A stretch of DNA of 26,720 nt from a virus. The position numbers and the translations under genes are program-made. The notes under the pieces are model-generated. The model saw only the letters and a list, made by a program, of their open reading frames with translations. It ran no database searches and was not told where the DNA came from. The first letter of the stretch is position 1, and the number at the start of each line of letters is the position of its first letter. The DNA lies in IMG/VR virus record IMGVR_UViG_3300047371_000062, positions 1 through 26,720 of that record. The stretch is one strand, 5' to 3'. This document shows positions 18,387 to 24,733 of this stretch, in pieces.

Positions 18387-20162
18387 ATGTTAAAAATTAA
18401 AAACATCACCGTAAAGAATTTTATGAGTGTGGGCAATGTCACACAGGCTGTTCATTTTGATAAACACGGCCTTACACTTGTGTTGGGTAACAACATTGAT
18501 TTAGGTGGAGATGGTTCACGTAATGGTACAGGTAAAACAACTATTATTAACGCATTAAGTTATGCGTTATACGGAAACGCACTTTATAATATTAAAAAAG
18601 ATAATCTAGTTAATAAAACTAATAACAAAGCAATGATGGTTACTTGTGACTTTGAAAAAGATGGACTAGCATATAGAATTGAAAGAGGTCGTAAGCCGAA
18701 CACATTTAGATATTTAATTAATAATCACGATACTACTGAAGGCATCACTGATGAAATGCAAGGCGAAGGTAGACAAAGTCAAGCAGTAATTGAACAAACA
18801 TTAGGTATGACTCATACTATGTTTAAACATATTGTTGCACTTAACACATACACAGATCCTTTTTTAAGTATGAGAGCTAACGATCAACGTGAGATGATTG
18901 AACAACTACTTGGTATTACAAAATTAAGTGAAAAAGCTGATATACTAAAAGAACTTTCAAAAAATACCAAAGATAAGATTACAGAAGAAACTTATAAAAT
19001 AAAAGGTATTGAAGATGCTAACGAAAGAATTAATAGCAGTATCAAAGATTTAGAACGTAGACAAACACAATGGACACTAAAACGTGATCAACGTTTAACA
19101 GAGTCTAAACAAGAAATACAAGTGTTGGAACATATTAATATTGATAATGAATTACAAGCACACGATGAATTTGCAAAGTTTACAGAAAAAAGAAATCAAA
19201 TAGATACATTAAATTCTGAAATTGCAAAACTTACAACACACATTGAACGTGAAACAAAACGTAGAGACAAAGCACAACAAGATTTAGATCATGCAAAAGA
19301 TCATAAGTGTTATGCTTGTGGTCAAGAAATACATGATGAACAACATGATAAAATTGTTACAAGTAAAACTGAAGCAGTAAACGAATGTCAAGAGATCATA
19401 GACGAAGATGAAAATTTATTAAAAGATTATAGAATAGGATTAGAAGAAATTGGTGAATTGGGTGATGCTCCTAGAACAGAGTACAACACATTAAATGAAG
19501 CCTATGAACATCAAAACAAAATAAATCAACTAAAGTATGATTTAACAAATGCTGAAAACGAAGCTAATCCATATGCAGAACAAATTGATTCTTTACAGGC
19601 TACAGGATTACAAGAAGTAGATTGGGCAGAAGTAAATAGATTAACAGAATTAAAAGAACATCAAGATTTTTTAATGAAACTACTTACAAACAAAGATAGT
19701 TTTATACGTAAAAAGATTATTGAACAAAACTTGCAGTTCTTAAATACAAGGCTTGAATATTATATTACAAGACTTGGACTACCACATGAAGTACAATTTC
19801 AAAGTGACTTAACAGTTACAATTACACAACTAGGTCAAGACTTAGACTTTGATAATCTAAGTAGAGGTGAACGTAATAGACTTATACTTGGATTAAGCTG
19901 GAGTTTTAGAGATGTATTTGAAAGTATGAATCATCCTATTAACTTATTGTGTATTGACGAACTTGTTGATAGTGGTATGGATACTATTGGAGTAGAGAGT
20001 GCATTAGGCATTCTTAAAAAGATGGAAAGAGACAGAGGCAAGAACGTAATATTAATTTCTCACAGAGATGAGTTAGTAGGTAGAGTAGGAAGTGTACTAC
20101 AGGTTGTAAAAGAAAATGGGTTTACAACATTCAATACTGAAATAGAAGTAATTGACGCATAA
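18387..20162 (+). CDS. 46: recombination nuclease ATPase subunit gp46 (Rad50/SbcC-like)
   Basis: This 591-aa SMC-like ATPase works with gp47. Walker A is GSRNGTGKTT (about residues 43-52). Long coiled-coil arms flank a zinc-hook CYAC (Cys308, Cys311), then the ABC signature LSRGERNRL (about 491-499), Walker B LLCIDELVD (about 520) and the switch His in LISHRDE. T4 gp46 is 560 aa. An in-frame TTG lies 12 bases upstream, inside gp47, but ATG 18387 (MLKIKNITVKNFMSVGN) gives the usual gp46 N-terminus and is preferred. It is followed by a TAATG overlap with the endonuclease gene. Confidence 0.95.
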   Translation: MLKIKNITVKNFMSVGNVTQAVHFDKHGLTLVLGNNIDLGGDGSRNGTGKTTIINALSYALYGNALYNIKKDNLVNKTNNKAMMVTCDFEKDGLAYRIERGRKPNTFRYLINNHDTTEGITDEMQGEGRQSQAVIEQTLGMTHTMFKHIVALNTYTDPFLSMRANDQREMIEQLLGITKLSEKADILKELSKNTKDKITEETYKIKGIEDANERINSSIKDLERRQTQWTLKRDQRLTESKQEIQVLEHINIDNELQAHDEFAKFTEKRNQIDTLNSEIAKLTTHIERETKRRDKAQQDLDHAKDHKCYACGQEIHDEQHDKIVTSKTEAVNECQEIIDEDENLLKDYRIGLEEIGELGDAPRTEYNTLNEAYEHQNKINQLKYDLTNAENEANPYAEQIDSLQATGLQEVDWAEVNRLTELKEHQDFLMKLLTNKDSFIRKKIIEQNLQFLNTRLEYYITRLGLPHEVQFQSDLTVTITQLGQDLDFDNLSRGERNRLILGLSWSFRDVFESMNHPINLLCIDELVDSGMDTIGVESALGILKKMERDRGKNVILISHRDELVGRVGSVLQVVKENGFTTFNTEIEVIDA

Positions 20163-20587
20163 TGATAGACTGGACTTACAAAGGTGAAGTGGTTACAGAA
20201 ATTCCAACAGGCGTTGAGGGATTTGTATATCTAATTACAAATACTACAAATAATAAAAAGTATATAGGTAAGAAGTTAGCAAAGTTTAAAACAACTAAAC
20301 CACCACTTAAAGGTAGAAAAAACAAAAGACGTGGAACAAAAGAAAGTGATTGGAGAGACTATTGGGGTTCTTCAGATCATTTAAATGCTGATGTTTTAAA
20401 GCTAGGTGAAGATAAGTTTACCAAGGAAATATTGCATTATTGCCCTAGTAGAGGCGTATTAAGCTATATGGAAGCAAAAGAACAGTTTGATCGCAAGGTA
20501 CTAGAAACAGACGATTACTATAATGGAATCATTAATGTTAGAGTAGGAAGTTCAAAAATTCTTACAGAACATCTGAAAAAAGGTTGA
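20162..20587 (+). CDS. GIY-YIG family endonuclease (Seg-like)
   Basis: This 141-aa protein has the GIY-YIG core: GFVYLITN (20-27) as the GIY strand, KYIGKK (33-38) as YIG, a basic stretch through 50-60, DWRDYWGSS (63-71) and Glu104 in MEAKEQ as the likely metal ligand. It lacks an obvious C-terminal DNA-binding domain, so it is a minimal nuclease. Comparable genes in T4-like phages are homing (Seg) or resident repair-type nucleases. It ends the gp55-gp46 operon through a TAATG overlap with gp46, which argues for a stably resident gene rather than a fresh insertion. Its stop codon overlaps the -35 box of the promoter for the following structured RNA. Confidence 0.82.
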   Translation: MIDWTYKGEVVTEIPTGVEGFVYLITNTTNNKKYIGKKLAKFKTTKPPLKGRKNKRRGTKESDWRDYWGSSDHLNADVLKLGEDKFTKEILHYCPSRGVLSYMEAKEQFDRKVLETDDYYNGIINVRVGSSKILTEHLKKG

Positions 20588-20612
20588 CAACGTTATCAAT
20601 CTTTGTTATATT
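20584..20612 (+). promoter_or_regulatory. near-perfect sigma70 promoter of the structured RNA
   Basis: TTGACA (20584-20589), a 17-base spacer and TATATT (20607-20612) give 11 of 12 consensus bases. The predicted start is near 20619, just before a 5' stem beginning at 20620. No open reading frame of note follows for 600 bases, so the promoter seems to serve an RNA gene. Confidence 0.85.
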
Positions 20613-20618
20613 ATTGAA

Positions 20619-21135
20619 AATTGGGGTTTTAAGTGCATAAACAGCAAATAATTAAAACATCATATAATTACAAATAACAATCCCAATAAAAAAGCAAAAC
20701 AGACTTAAAGTCAGACAATTACCGGCACACAACTCAATACTAATATAGGCACCAAGGCTCCGTTTGGTCGGCGTACGTCGACTCACCTTGAGGTCATGTT
20801 TCACATGATCGGATACTGGTGTTGCCAAAAAACGTCAATGCACTGATTTGACAAATCAAAAAGATCAAGCTCTCCTGACACTTGGAACTTGAGGATAGTC
20901 CGAAGTTGATAATATAGCAACGGATGTTTCTGCGTTAGTAAAGCAGTATGTAATAAGGGTACAGCGTAACCGCCCTTCCTAGGTGCTAATCTAGGTTTAC
21001 TATATTATTGTGTGTGTGCTTCTCGGTGAAGACCATTATTTACACTTGGCCTGCGGAAGGCGAAGTGTGAATAAAACATCTGGTGAAGTAGCAAGTATTC
21101 TACTAACATAAATACTATTACAAATTTTTGCTTTT
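20619..21135 (+). ncRNA. large highly structured non-coding RNA, class unrecognised
   Basis: About 500 nt follow a strong promoter with no credible protein gene. Nested long-range helices can be paired by eye. Ten pairs close the core (20690-20699 with 21126-21135). Ten pairs form 20721-20730 with 21014-21019 and 21024-21027, around a four-base bulge. Nine pairs form 20909-20917 with 21000-21008. Local hairpins include a 5' stem (20620-20626/20681-20687), a branched domain 20748-20826 with stems 20767-20772/20777-20782 and 20792-20799/20803-20810, and hairpins at 20845-20857, 20865-20892, 20930-20946, 20955-20977 and 20978-20995. A long stem 21038-21047/21063-21072 is capped by GCCT/AGGC. The region is also richer in G and C than its neighbours. 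Size and phage context recall the GOLLD and ROOL giant RNAs, but I cannot confirm membership. The 3' end is uncertain and may reach about 21215. Confidence 0.72.
21107..21114 (+). promoter_or_regulatory. late promoter CATAAATA inside the 3' part of the structured RNA
   Basis: CATAAATA matches the NATAAATA late motif, with an expected start near 21120. It would give a leader of about 100 bases for the 156-aa gene at 21219, so the RNA region and the downstream gene may be used at different times. Confidence 0.55.
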
Positions 21136-21143
21136 CTAGACAG

Positions 21144-21202
21144 CGATAGCTAATACATCGAGTTTGACGTAGTCAAACGAAGATGGTGATGTCGTAGACA
21201 TC
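21144..21202 (+). promoter_or_regulatory. twin GUA-loop hairpins in the leader of the 156-aa gene
   Basis: Two perfect hairpins with the same GTA triloop follow each other: a seven-pair stem 21162-21168/21172-21178 and a six-pair stem 21188-21193/21197-21202. The loop-closing ends are mirror images (GAC-GTA-GTC and GTC-GTA-GAC). A weaker stem pairs 21144-21147 with 21157-21160. They lie between the late promoter and the start codon and may be a protein or translation control site, or a 3' domain of the large RNA. Confidence 0.5.
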
Positions 21203-21218
21203 AATTACCTGACAAGCA

Positions 21219-21689
21219 ATGAAAGACATAATGAACTTCGACGACTTTATTACTAAATTCTTACAATGGACTGAAGATACGATAGAAAAGCCTCGTTCTG
21301 ACTTAGACGCCCAACCTATATGTCCATTTGCACGTAAGGCTAGATTGCAAAAGAAAATCCAGTTCTTGGATGCACGTAACTCTCTAGATGAAATAAAAAC
21401 ATTTGACCAAGAAAAATTTGAGATTGGTATTGCCTGGTTAGGTGATATAGATGATATTGGTCCTGTAGAAAAATTTTGCGAAGATCATATGAAAGCCAAT
21501 CCTGAACTATTACTTTTTACAAGTACACGTGATAGTGGACATTTTGCAAAAAACTTTACGGATTGTGTATTTGTTCAATTACGAGGTGATATACTTAAGA
21601 AACGTAAGTATCTAAAAACTACTAACTATTATGAGAATTGGCCTGCAGAGTATTATAAACTAATTACCGGCGACCAGAAGCCTGTTTAG
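21219..21689 (+). CDS. protein of unknown function, 156 aa
   Basis: This small soluble acidic protein has no function I recognise. Notable features are the N-terminal helix MNFDDFITKFLQWTED, a CPFARKARLQKK segment (about 35-46) and the C-terminal KYLKTTNYYENWPAEYYKL. The Cys-Pro-Phe-Ala pattern recalls a DUF1415-like segment, but I cannot support this further. ATG 21219 is the first start; a second ATG at 21231 (MNFDDF) is equally possible, and neither has a strong Shine-Dalgarno. The likely promoter is the late motif at 21107. Its 3' end overlaps the convergent gp26 extension by 26 bases (21664-21689). Confidence 0.75.
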   Translation: MKDIMNFDDFITKFLQWTEDTIEKPRSDLDAQPICPFARKARLQKKIQFLDARNSLDEIKTFDQEKFEIGIAWLGDIDDIGPVEKFCEDHMKANPELLLFTSTRDSGHFAKNFTDCVFVQLRGDILKKRKYLKTTNYYENWPAEYYKLITGDQKPV

Positions 21690-21942
21690 ATTGCTTGTTC
21701 AACTCTTCAATCCTACTATTCATTCTTTCAACTAACAATGCTATACTGTTTACGGGCATAGTCATTATGTCTTGATAACTGAAAGAACCTTCAGATCGAA
21801 TCACTATGTCAATATAATTTGACTCAGTCTTTTCGTGATCTTTATTATAACGTTCAACTATTTTAATGATTTCTTCGGGCTGACGAGAAGCTATCAACCC
21901 ACGAAAAAATTTGCTACATCCAAGTCTACACCAGTTTTCCAT
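21664..21942 (-). CDS. -1 frame extension of the gp26-like protein (GT-type chaperone tail)
   Basis: The open frame from 21942 to the TAA at 21666-21664 overlaps the 3' end of the gp26-like gene by 49 bases and lies in its -1 frame. The ATG at 21942 has no ribosome site, so independent expression is unlikely. Frameshifting at 21912-21906 would add 80 residues (starting F-R-G-L-I-A-S-R) to 272 residues of gp26, making a protein of about 352 aa. The extension is helical and charged, with SYQDIMTMPVNSIALLVERM near the end. This is the layout of lambda gpG/gpGT, where the T extension recruits the tape measure protein. The function is inferred from the layout, not from sequence similarity to T. 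Confidence 0.7.
   Translation of the reverse strand: MENWCRLGCSKFFRGLIASRQPEEIIKIVERYNKDHEKTESNYIDIVIRSEGSFSYQDIMTMPVNSIALLVERMNSRIEELNKQSKQASGRR
21877..21912 (-). promoter_or_regulatory. programmed -1 ribosomal frameshift signal in the gp26-like gene
   Basis: On the minus strand, the gp26 frame reads GCA AAT TTT TTC GTG GGT TGA. A-AAT-TTT (21912-21906) is a canonical X-XXY-YYZ slippery heptamer, overlapped by T-TTT-TTC (21909-21903), also canonical. Five bases after the first heptamer a hairpin begins: GGGTTGA (21900-21894) pairs with TCAGCCC (21883-21877) in seven pairs, one of them G-U, with a ten-base loop. The gp26 stop codon lies inside the stem. Confidence 0.75.
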
Positions 21943-22721
21943 TCATGTTGACATTCTTGACACTTTGCGTTAAACGCAGTTTCAAGACCTGATTCGCTGA
22001 GTTCTTCAACTTTAGCTTTTACTTTGTCATAATCACTTTTGGTTATAGTTTGTAACCACTCTTTGATCATTTCTTTGTCAACTATTGTATCGCCGTTTGC
22101 ATTAACACTACTAATACTATTAGTAATCAATGCTACTGTAAGTTCTGCAATTTCTACAAATGTTTTACCAAATAACTCTTGTCTGCCGGCATCATCTAAT
22201 TTTGCGTCAGCTAAACTAGCAATCATTTTTTGCTGTTTAATTTGTTGTACTTGCAAAGTAGTTCTATCTTGTAACGTATATGGGTTACAAGTAACCTTAA
22301 TATCATCTTGTATAACAACTTCTTGATCTGATGTTGTTGATTTTGTATTAGATAACATTGCACTTGCATTGAGTGTTAGTTGGTTTTGGTGTTCGCATTT
22401 TGGACATTTAACATCTATATCAATGTCCTTACCGAAACTTGCTTGTCTAATTCCAACCAGTATTACTAATAAATCACTGACCGGCATATTATTTGGATCT
22501 TTAATATCCGGACAACAACTTTTAATTAGACTTACTGTGGCTTCTCCGTTAAACAGAGCATCCGGTGTCTTGGTTATAAGTTCATCCCTTGCTGTCATTG
22601 CATATACTGCTAGTTCGTTATCTGCTGATAATGTTGGTTTATCTTTATAGAATCTACCACCACTTGGCAAACTTACGTACATATTTGGTTTTCTATATGC
22701 TTGAATTAATGGGTTTGTCAT
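21894..22721 (-). CDS. 26: gp26-like baseplate hub assembly / tail chaperone protein
   Basis: This 275-aa protein resembles the T4-like baseplate hub assembly protein annotated as gp26 in marine phages. It has an N-terminal YRKPNMYVSLPSGGRFYKD (residues 9-27) and a central CPKC (Cys106, Cys109) paired with a C-terminal CQEC (Cys254, Cys257), which together suggest a zinc ribbon. T4 gp26 is 208 aa. I chose ATG 22721 because GGAGA (22731-22727) precedes it; an in-frame ATG at 22742 lies before that site. A late promoter at 22796-22789 should drive it. Four codons before its stop is the frameshift signal, so both a 275-aa and a roughly 352-aa product are expected. The divergent neighbour is a tape-measure-like gene, which fits a chaperone role. 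gp51 is an alternative name. Confidence 0.75.
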   Translation of the reverse strand: MTNPLIQAYRKPNMYVSLPSGGRFYKDKPTLSADNELAVYAMTARDELITKTPDALFNGEATVSLIKSCCPDIKDPNNMPVSDLLVILVGIRQASFGKDIDIDVKCPKCEHQNQLTLNASAMLSNTKSTTSDQEVVIQDDIKVTCNPYTLQDRTTLQVQQIKQQKMIASLADAKLDDAGRQELFGKTFVEIAELTVALITNSISSVNANGDTIVDKEMIKEWLQTITKSDYDKVKAKVEELSESGLETAFNAKCQECQHEWKTGVDLDVANFFVG

Positions 22722-22764
22722 TAGTTTCTCCAATTTATACATTATAGTATACTTTAATGAATAC

Positions 22765-22772
22765 CATAAATA
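22765..22772 (+). promoter_or_regulatory. late promoter CATAAATA for the tape-measure-like operon
   Basis: CATAAATA on the plus strand fits the NATAAATA late motif, with a start expected near 22778 and the first start codon at 22823. Confidence 0.6.
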
Positions 22773-22788
22773 CTGTATATTACAAGTG

Positions 22789-22796
22789 TATTTATA
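22789..22796 (-). promoter_or_regulatory. late promoter TATAAATA for the gp26-like gene
   Basis: The minus strand reads TATAAATA, an exact T4 late promoter. The start is expected near 22783, giving a leader of about 60 bases to ATG 22721. It lies to the right of the opposing plus-strand promoter, so the two promoters are interlaced and each transcript crosses the other promoter. Confidence 0.68.
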
Positions 22797-22822
22797 CGAA
22801 TTAAAACACCAGAAAACGAGCT

Positions 22823-24733
22823 ATGCAAGAATATTTTGATAACCTAGTAAAAAACTATCCTTGGGCAACTGAAGAAGCCTTAGATATGTTAAATTCGGAA
22901 TTAACCGAAGGCAATATGACAATCGCTAAAGTAGCGGCAATAATAGGTGATGGCTCAAAAGCAATACAAGTATCTAAAGCAAAAGATAAATCAAAAACAG
23001 CAGAAGAAAAAGCAAAAGAAAACCAAGATAAAATTGATGGAATAATTAAAGATACAGGCGGCACTATTAAAGGACTTATGGCAAATGCTCAACCAGCAAA
23101 TGCTATTGCAGAATTATCACATGAAGTAGCCAAGATAGCATATAACACTGGTGCAACAATTGGTAACTTTATGGGACCAGCAGTAGGAAAATTTGGTAAA
23201 GTGTTAAGAGGTGCAACTACCGCAGGTGGTAAAGCAATAGTAGCAACAACTGGTATTGGTGTAGTTTATGCAAAACTCTTAACTGAACAAGACAAGTATG
23301 CAAGGCAATTAATTAATTATGGTTCAGTAGTATCAGATATAGATATGTATACAACATTAAGATCTTCTATTAGAAATTTAGGAATGGGATTTAAAAAATA
23401 TGCAGACGTAACAGAATCAGCCTTGCCGTTTATTACAGCATCAGAAGGTGACGTATTCAAAGGGCAGGTAATATTAGCAGAGTTCTTAGAAGATGTATCT
23501 ACTAACGAAAAATTCTCTGACTTTGGTATGACAATACAACAACAGACACAATTTCTAGCACAAGAAGCAGAAACACTTTATCAATTAGGAGAACTTGATA
23601 ACATGAAATCTAAAAGTCAAGATATACTAATTAATTCATTTGAAAAAGCAAACAAATTAGGATTGTTTTTAGCAGACAGTTTAGGACAATCACGAATGGA
23701 AACACTAAGACAAAGAGAAGAAGCACGTACTACAGTAGACTTTCAAACAGCTATACTACAGAATGCTCAATATTTAAACGAAACACTAGGTGCTAATGCT
23801 ATAAAAAATATTACGGCGGCAAAAGGTTATTTTGCTCCATTAATGAATGCAACAATGGGTGAAGAGTTTAAAGAAGCATTTGGTAAAGCAGTAGAAGGTA
23901 CAGTAGGTGATATACAATACGACCAATCAGCAATTAACAATATTCCACAAGATTTCTTAGATAAACTACAGGCAGTAGGACCAGGGGTTGCACAGATGTT
24001 TGTAAAAATGGTAGAAGATACATCCACAGGAAAGATTACATCAGAAGCAGAGGCAGTAGCAAGACAACGTGAATTTGTTAAATTAATAAAAAAACAATTA
24101 CCAAAATTATCAGCAAACAGTGAAATTCTTACTTGGGCTAATACAGTAATTGCCGGAGCGACTATAGTTCCAGATAGTTTTACAATGGCAGATTTAGATA
24201 AATTAACATCTCCTACTTTTTATAAAGAACAAACAGAACAAGCAGATTCTACAATTGATGCAATAGATAACTTTTCTGTTACATTTCAAAATATACAAGA
24301 AATGTTAACACCGGGTTTTGCTACAATTGGTAACTCAGCAGAATTCTTAACAAAGAATATGTTAAGATTTGGTAACGCAGTAAGTGGGTTCTTTGGCGGT
24401 AGTGATAGGTTTAATGAAATTTATAATGAACAAACAGATAGAGTTTTAAACGAAACCCTTGCAAAAGTAAACGAAAAAAATATAGATTCTTCATTAACTA
24501 TTGCAAAACAAAATATTGATAGTTTTGAAAAAGAAAAAACTATGATGAACGAAATGTTAGAAGAGGCAGAAAATGAACTTGAAGATGGAGCAGATAAGAC
24601 ACTTCAAGTAAATAATATAATGCAAAAGATAGAAACGTTAGATAAATCAATAGAAATATATGCAAGGTATCTAAAAGAATTAGAAGATAAAAAGAAAACA
24701 TTTGTGTTTAGAGAAGCAGAGGCAAAACGTTAA
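22823..24733 (+). CDS. tape-measure-like virion structural protein (first of two paralogues)
   Basis: This 636-aa, mostly helical protein has the build of a tail tape measure. A charged N-terminus (to about residue 75) is followed by a Gly/Ala-rich hydrophobic stretch (about 105-155, with IGNFMGPAVGKFGK and ATTGIGVVYAKLLTEQ), long helical regions and a C-terminal coiled coil (about 560-636). T4 tape measure gp29 is 590 aa. The context supports this: the opposite-strand neighbour is the frameshifted gp26-like chaperone gene, just as tape measure genes sit beside gpG/GT in lambda-like phages. The next gene starts at a TAATG overlap and looks like a diverged copy. I see no enzyme motif. An internal virion protein is the main alternative. 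Confidence 0.6.
   Translation: MQEYFDNLVKNYPWATEEALDMLNSELTEGNMTIAKVAAIIGDGSKAIQVSKAKDKSKTAEEKAKENQDKIDGIIKDTGGTIKGLMANAQPANAIAELSHEVAKIAYNTGATIGNFMGPAVGKFGKVLRGATTAGGKAIVATTGIGVVYAKLLTEQDKYARQLINYGSVVSDIDMYTTLRSSIRNLGMGFKKYADVTESALPFITASEGDVFKGQVILAEFLEDVSTNEKFSDFGMTIQQQTQFLAQEAETLYQLGELDNMKSKSQDILINSFEKANKLGLFLADSLGQSRMETLRQREEARTTVDFQTAILQNAQYLNETLGANAIKNITAAKGYFAPLMNATMGEEFKEAFGKAVEGTVGDIQYDQSAINNIPQDFLDKLQAVGPGVAQMFVKMVEDTSTGKITSEAEAVARQREFVKLIKKQLPKLSANSEILTWANTVIAGATIVPDSFTMADLDKLTSPTFYKEQTEQADSTIDAIDNFSVTFQNIQEMLTPGFATIGNSAEFLTKNMLRFGNAVSGFFGGSDRFNEIYNEQTDRVLNETLAKVNEKNIDSSLTIAKQNIDSFEKEKTMMNEMLEEAENELEDGADKTLQVNNIMQKIETLDKSIEIYARYLKELEDKKKTFVFREAEAKR

Noticed and set aside
18375-18387. 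TTG at 18375 as the start of gp46.
   Set aside because: ATG 18387 gives the usual family N-terminus and sits one base after the gp47 stop.
20748-20826. A roughly 80-base branched domain ending in GCC-A looked tRNA-like.
   Set aside because: There is no T-loop (TTC-A/G-A-x-x-C), no anticodon arm of the right size and no seven-pair acceptor stem.
20891-20902. GAGGATAGTCCG resembles the conserved start of bacterial RNase P RNA (GAGGAAAGTCC) and the S element of group I introns.
   Set aside because: The partner elements (RNase P regions IV and V, or the intron P7/R partner and flanking split exons) are not present, and the upstream and downstream genes are both intact.
20619-21215. tmRNA, possibly of the permuted two-piece type.
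   Set aside because: No tRNA-like end with a G-U pair and no plausible degradation-tag reading frame ending in Ala-Ala-stop was found.
21664-21942. The 92-codon minus-strand frame as an independent gene starting at ATG 21942.
   Set aside because: There is no ribosome site, it overlaps the gp26-like gene by 49 bases, and a canonical -1 frameshift signal explains its expression better.
22721-22742. ATG 22742 as the start of the gp26-like gene.
   Set aside because: The GGAGA ribosome site (22731-22727) lies downstream of it and in front of ATG 22721.
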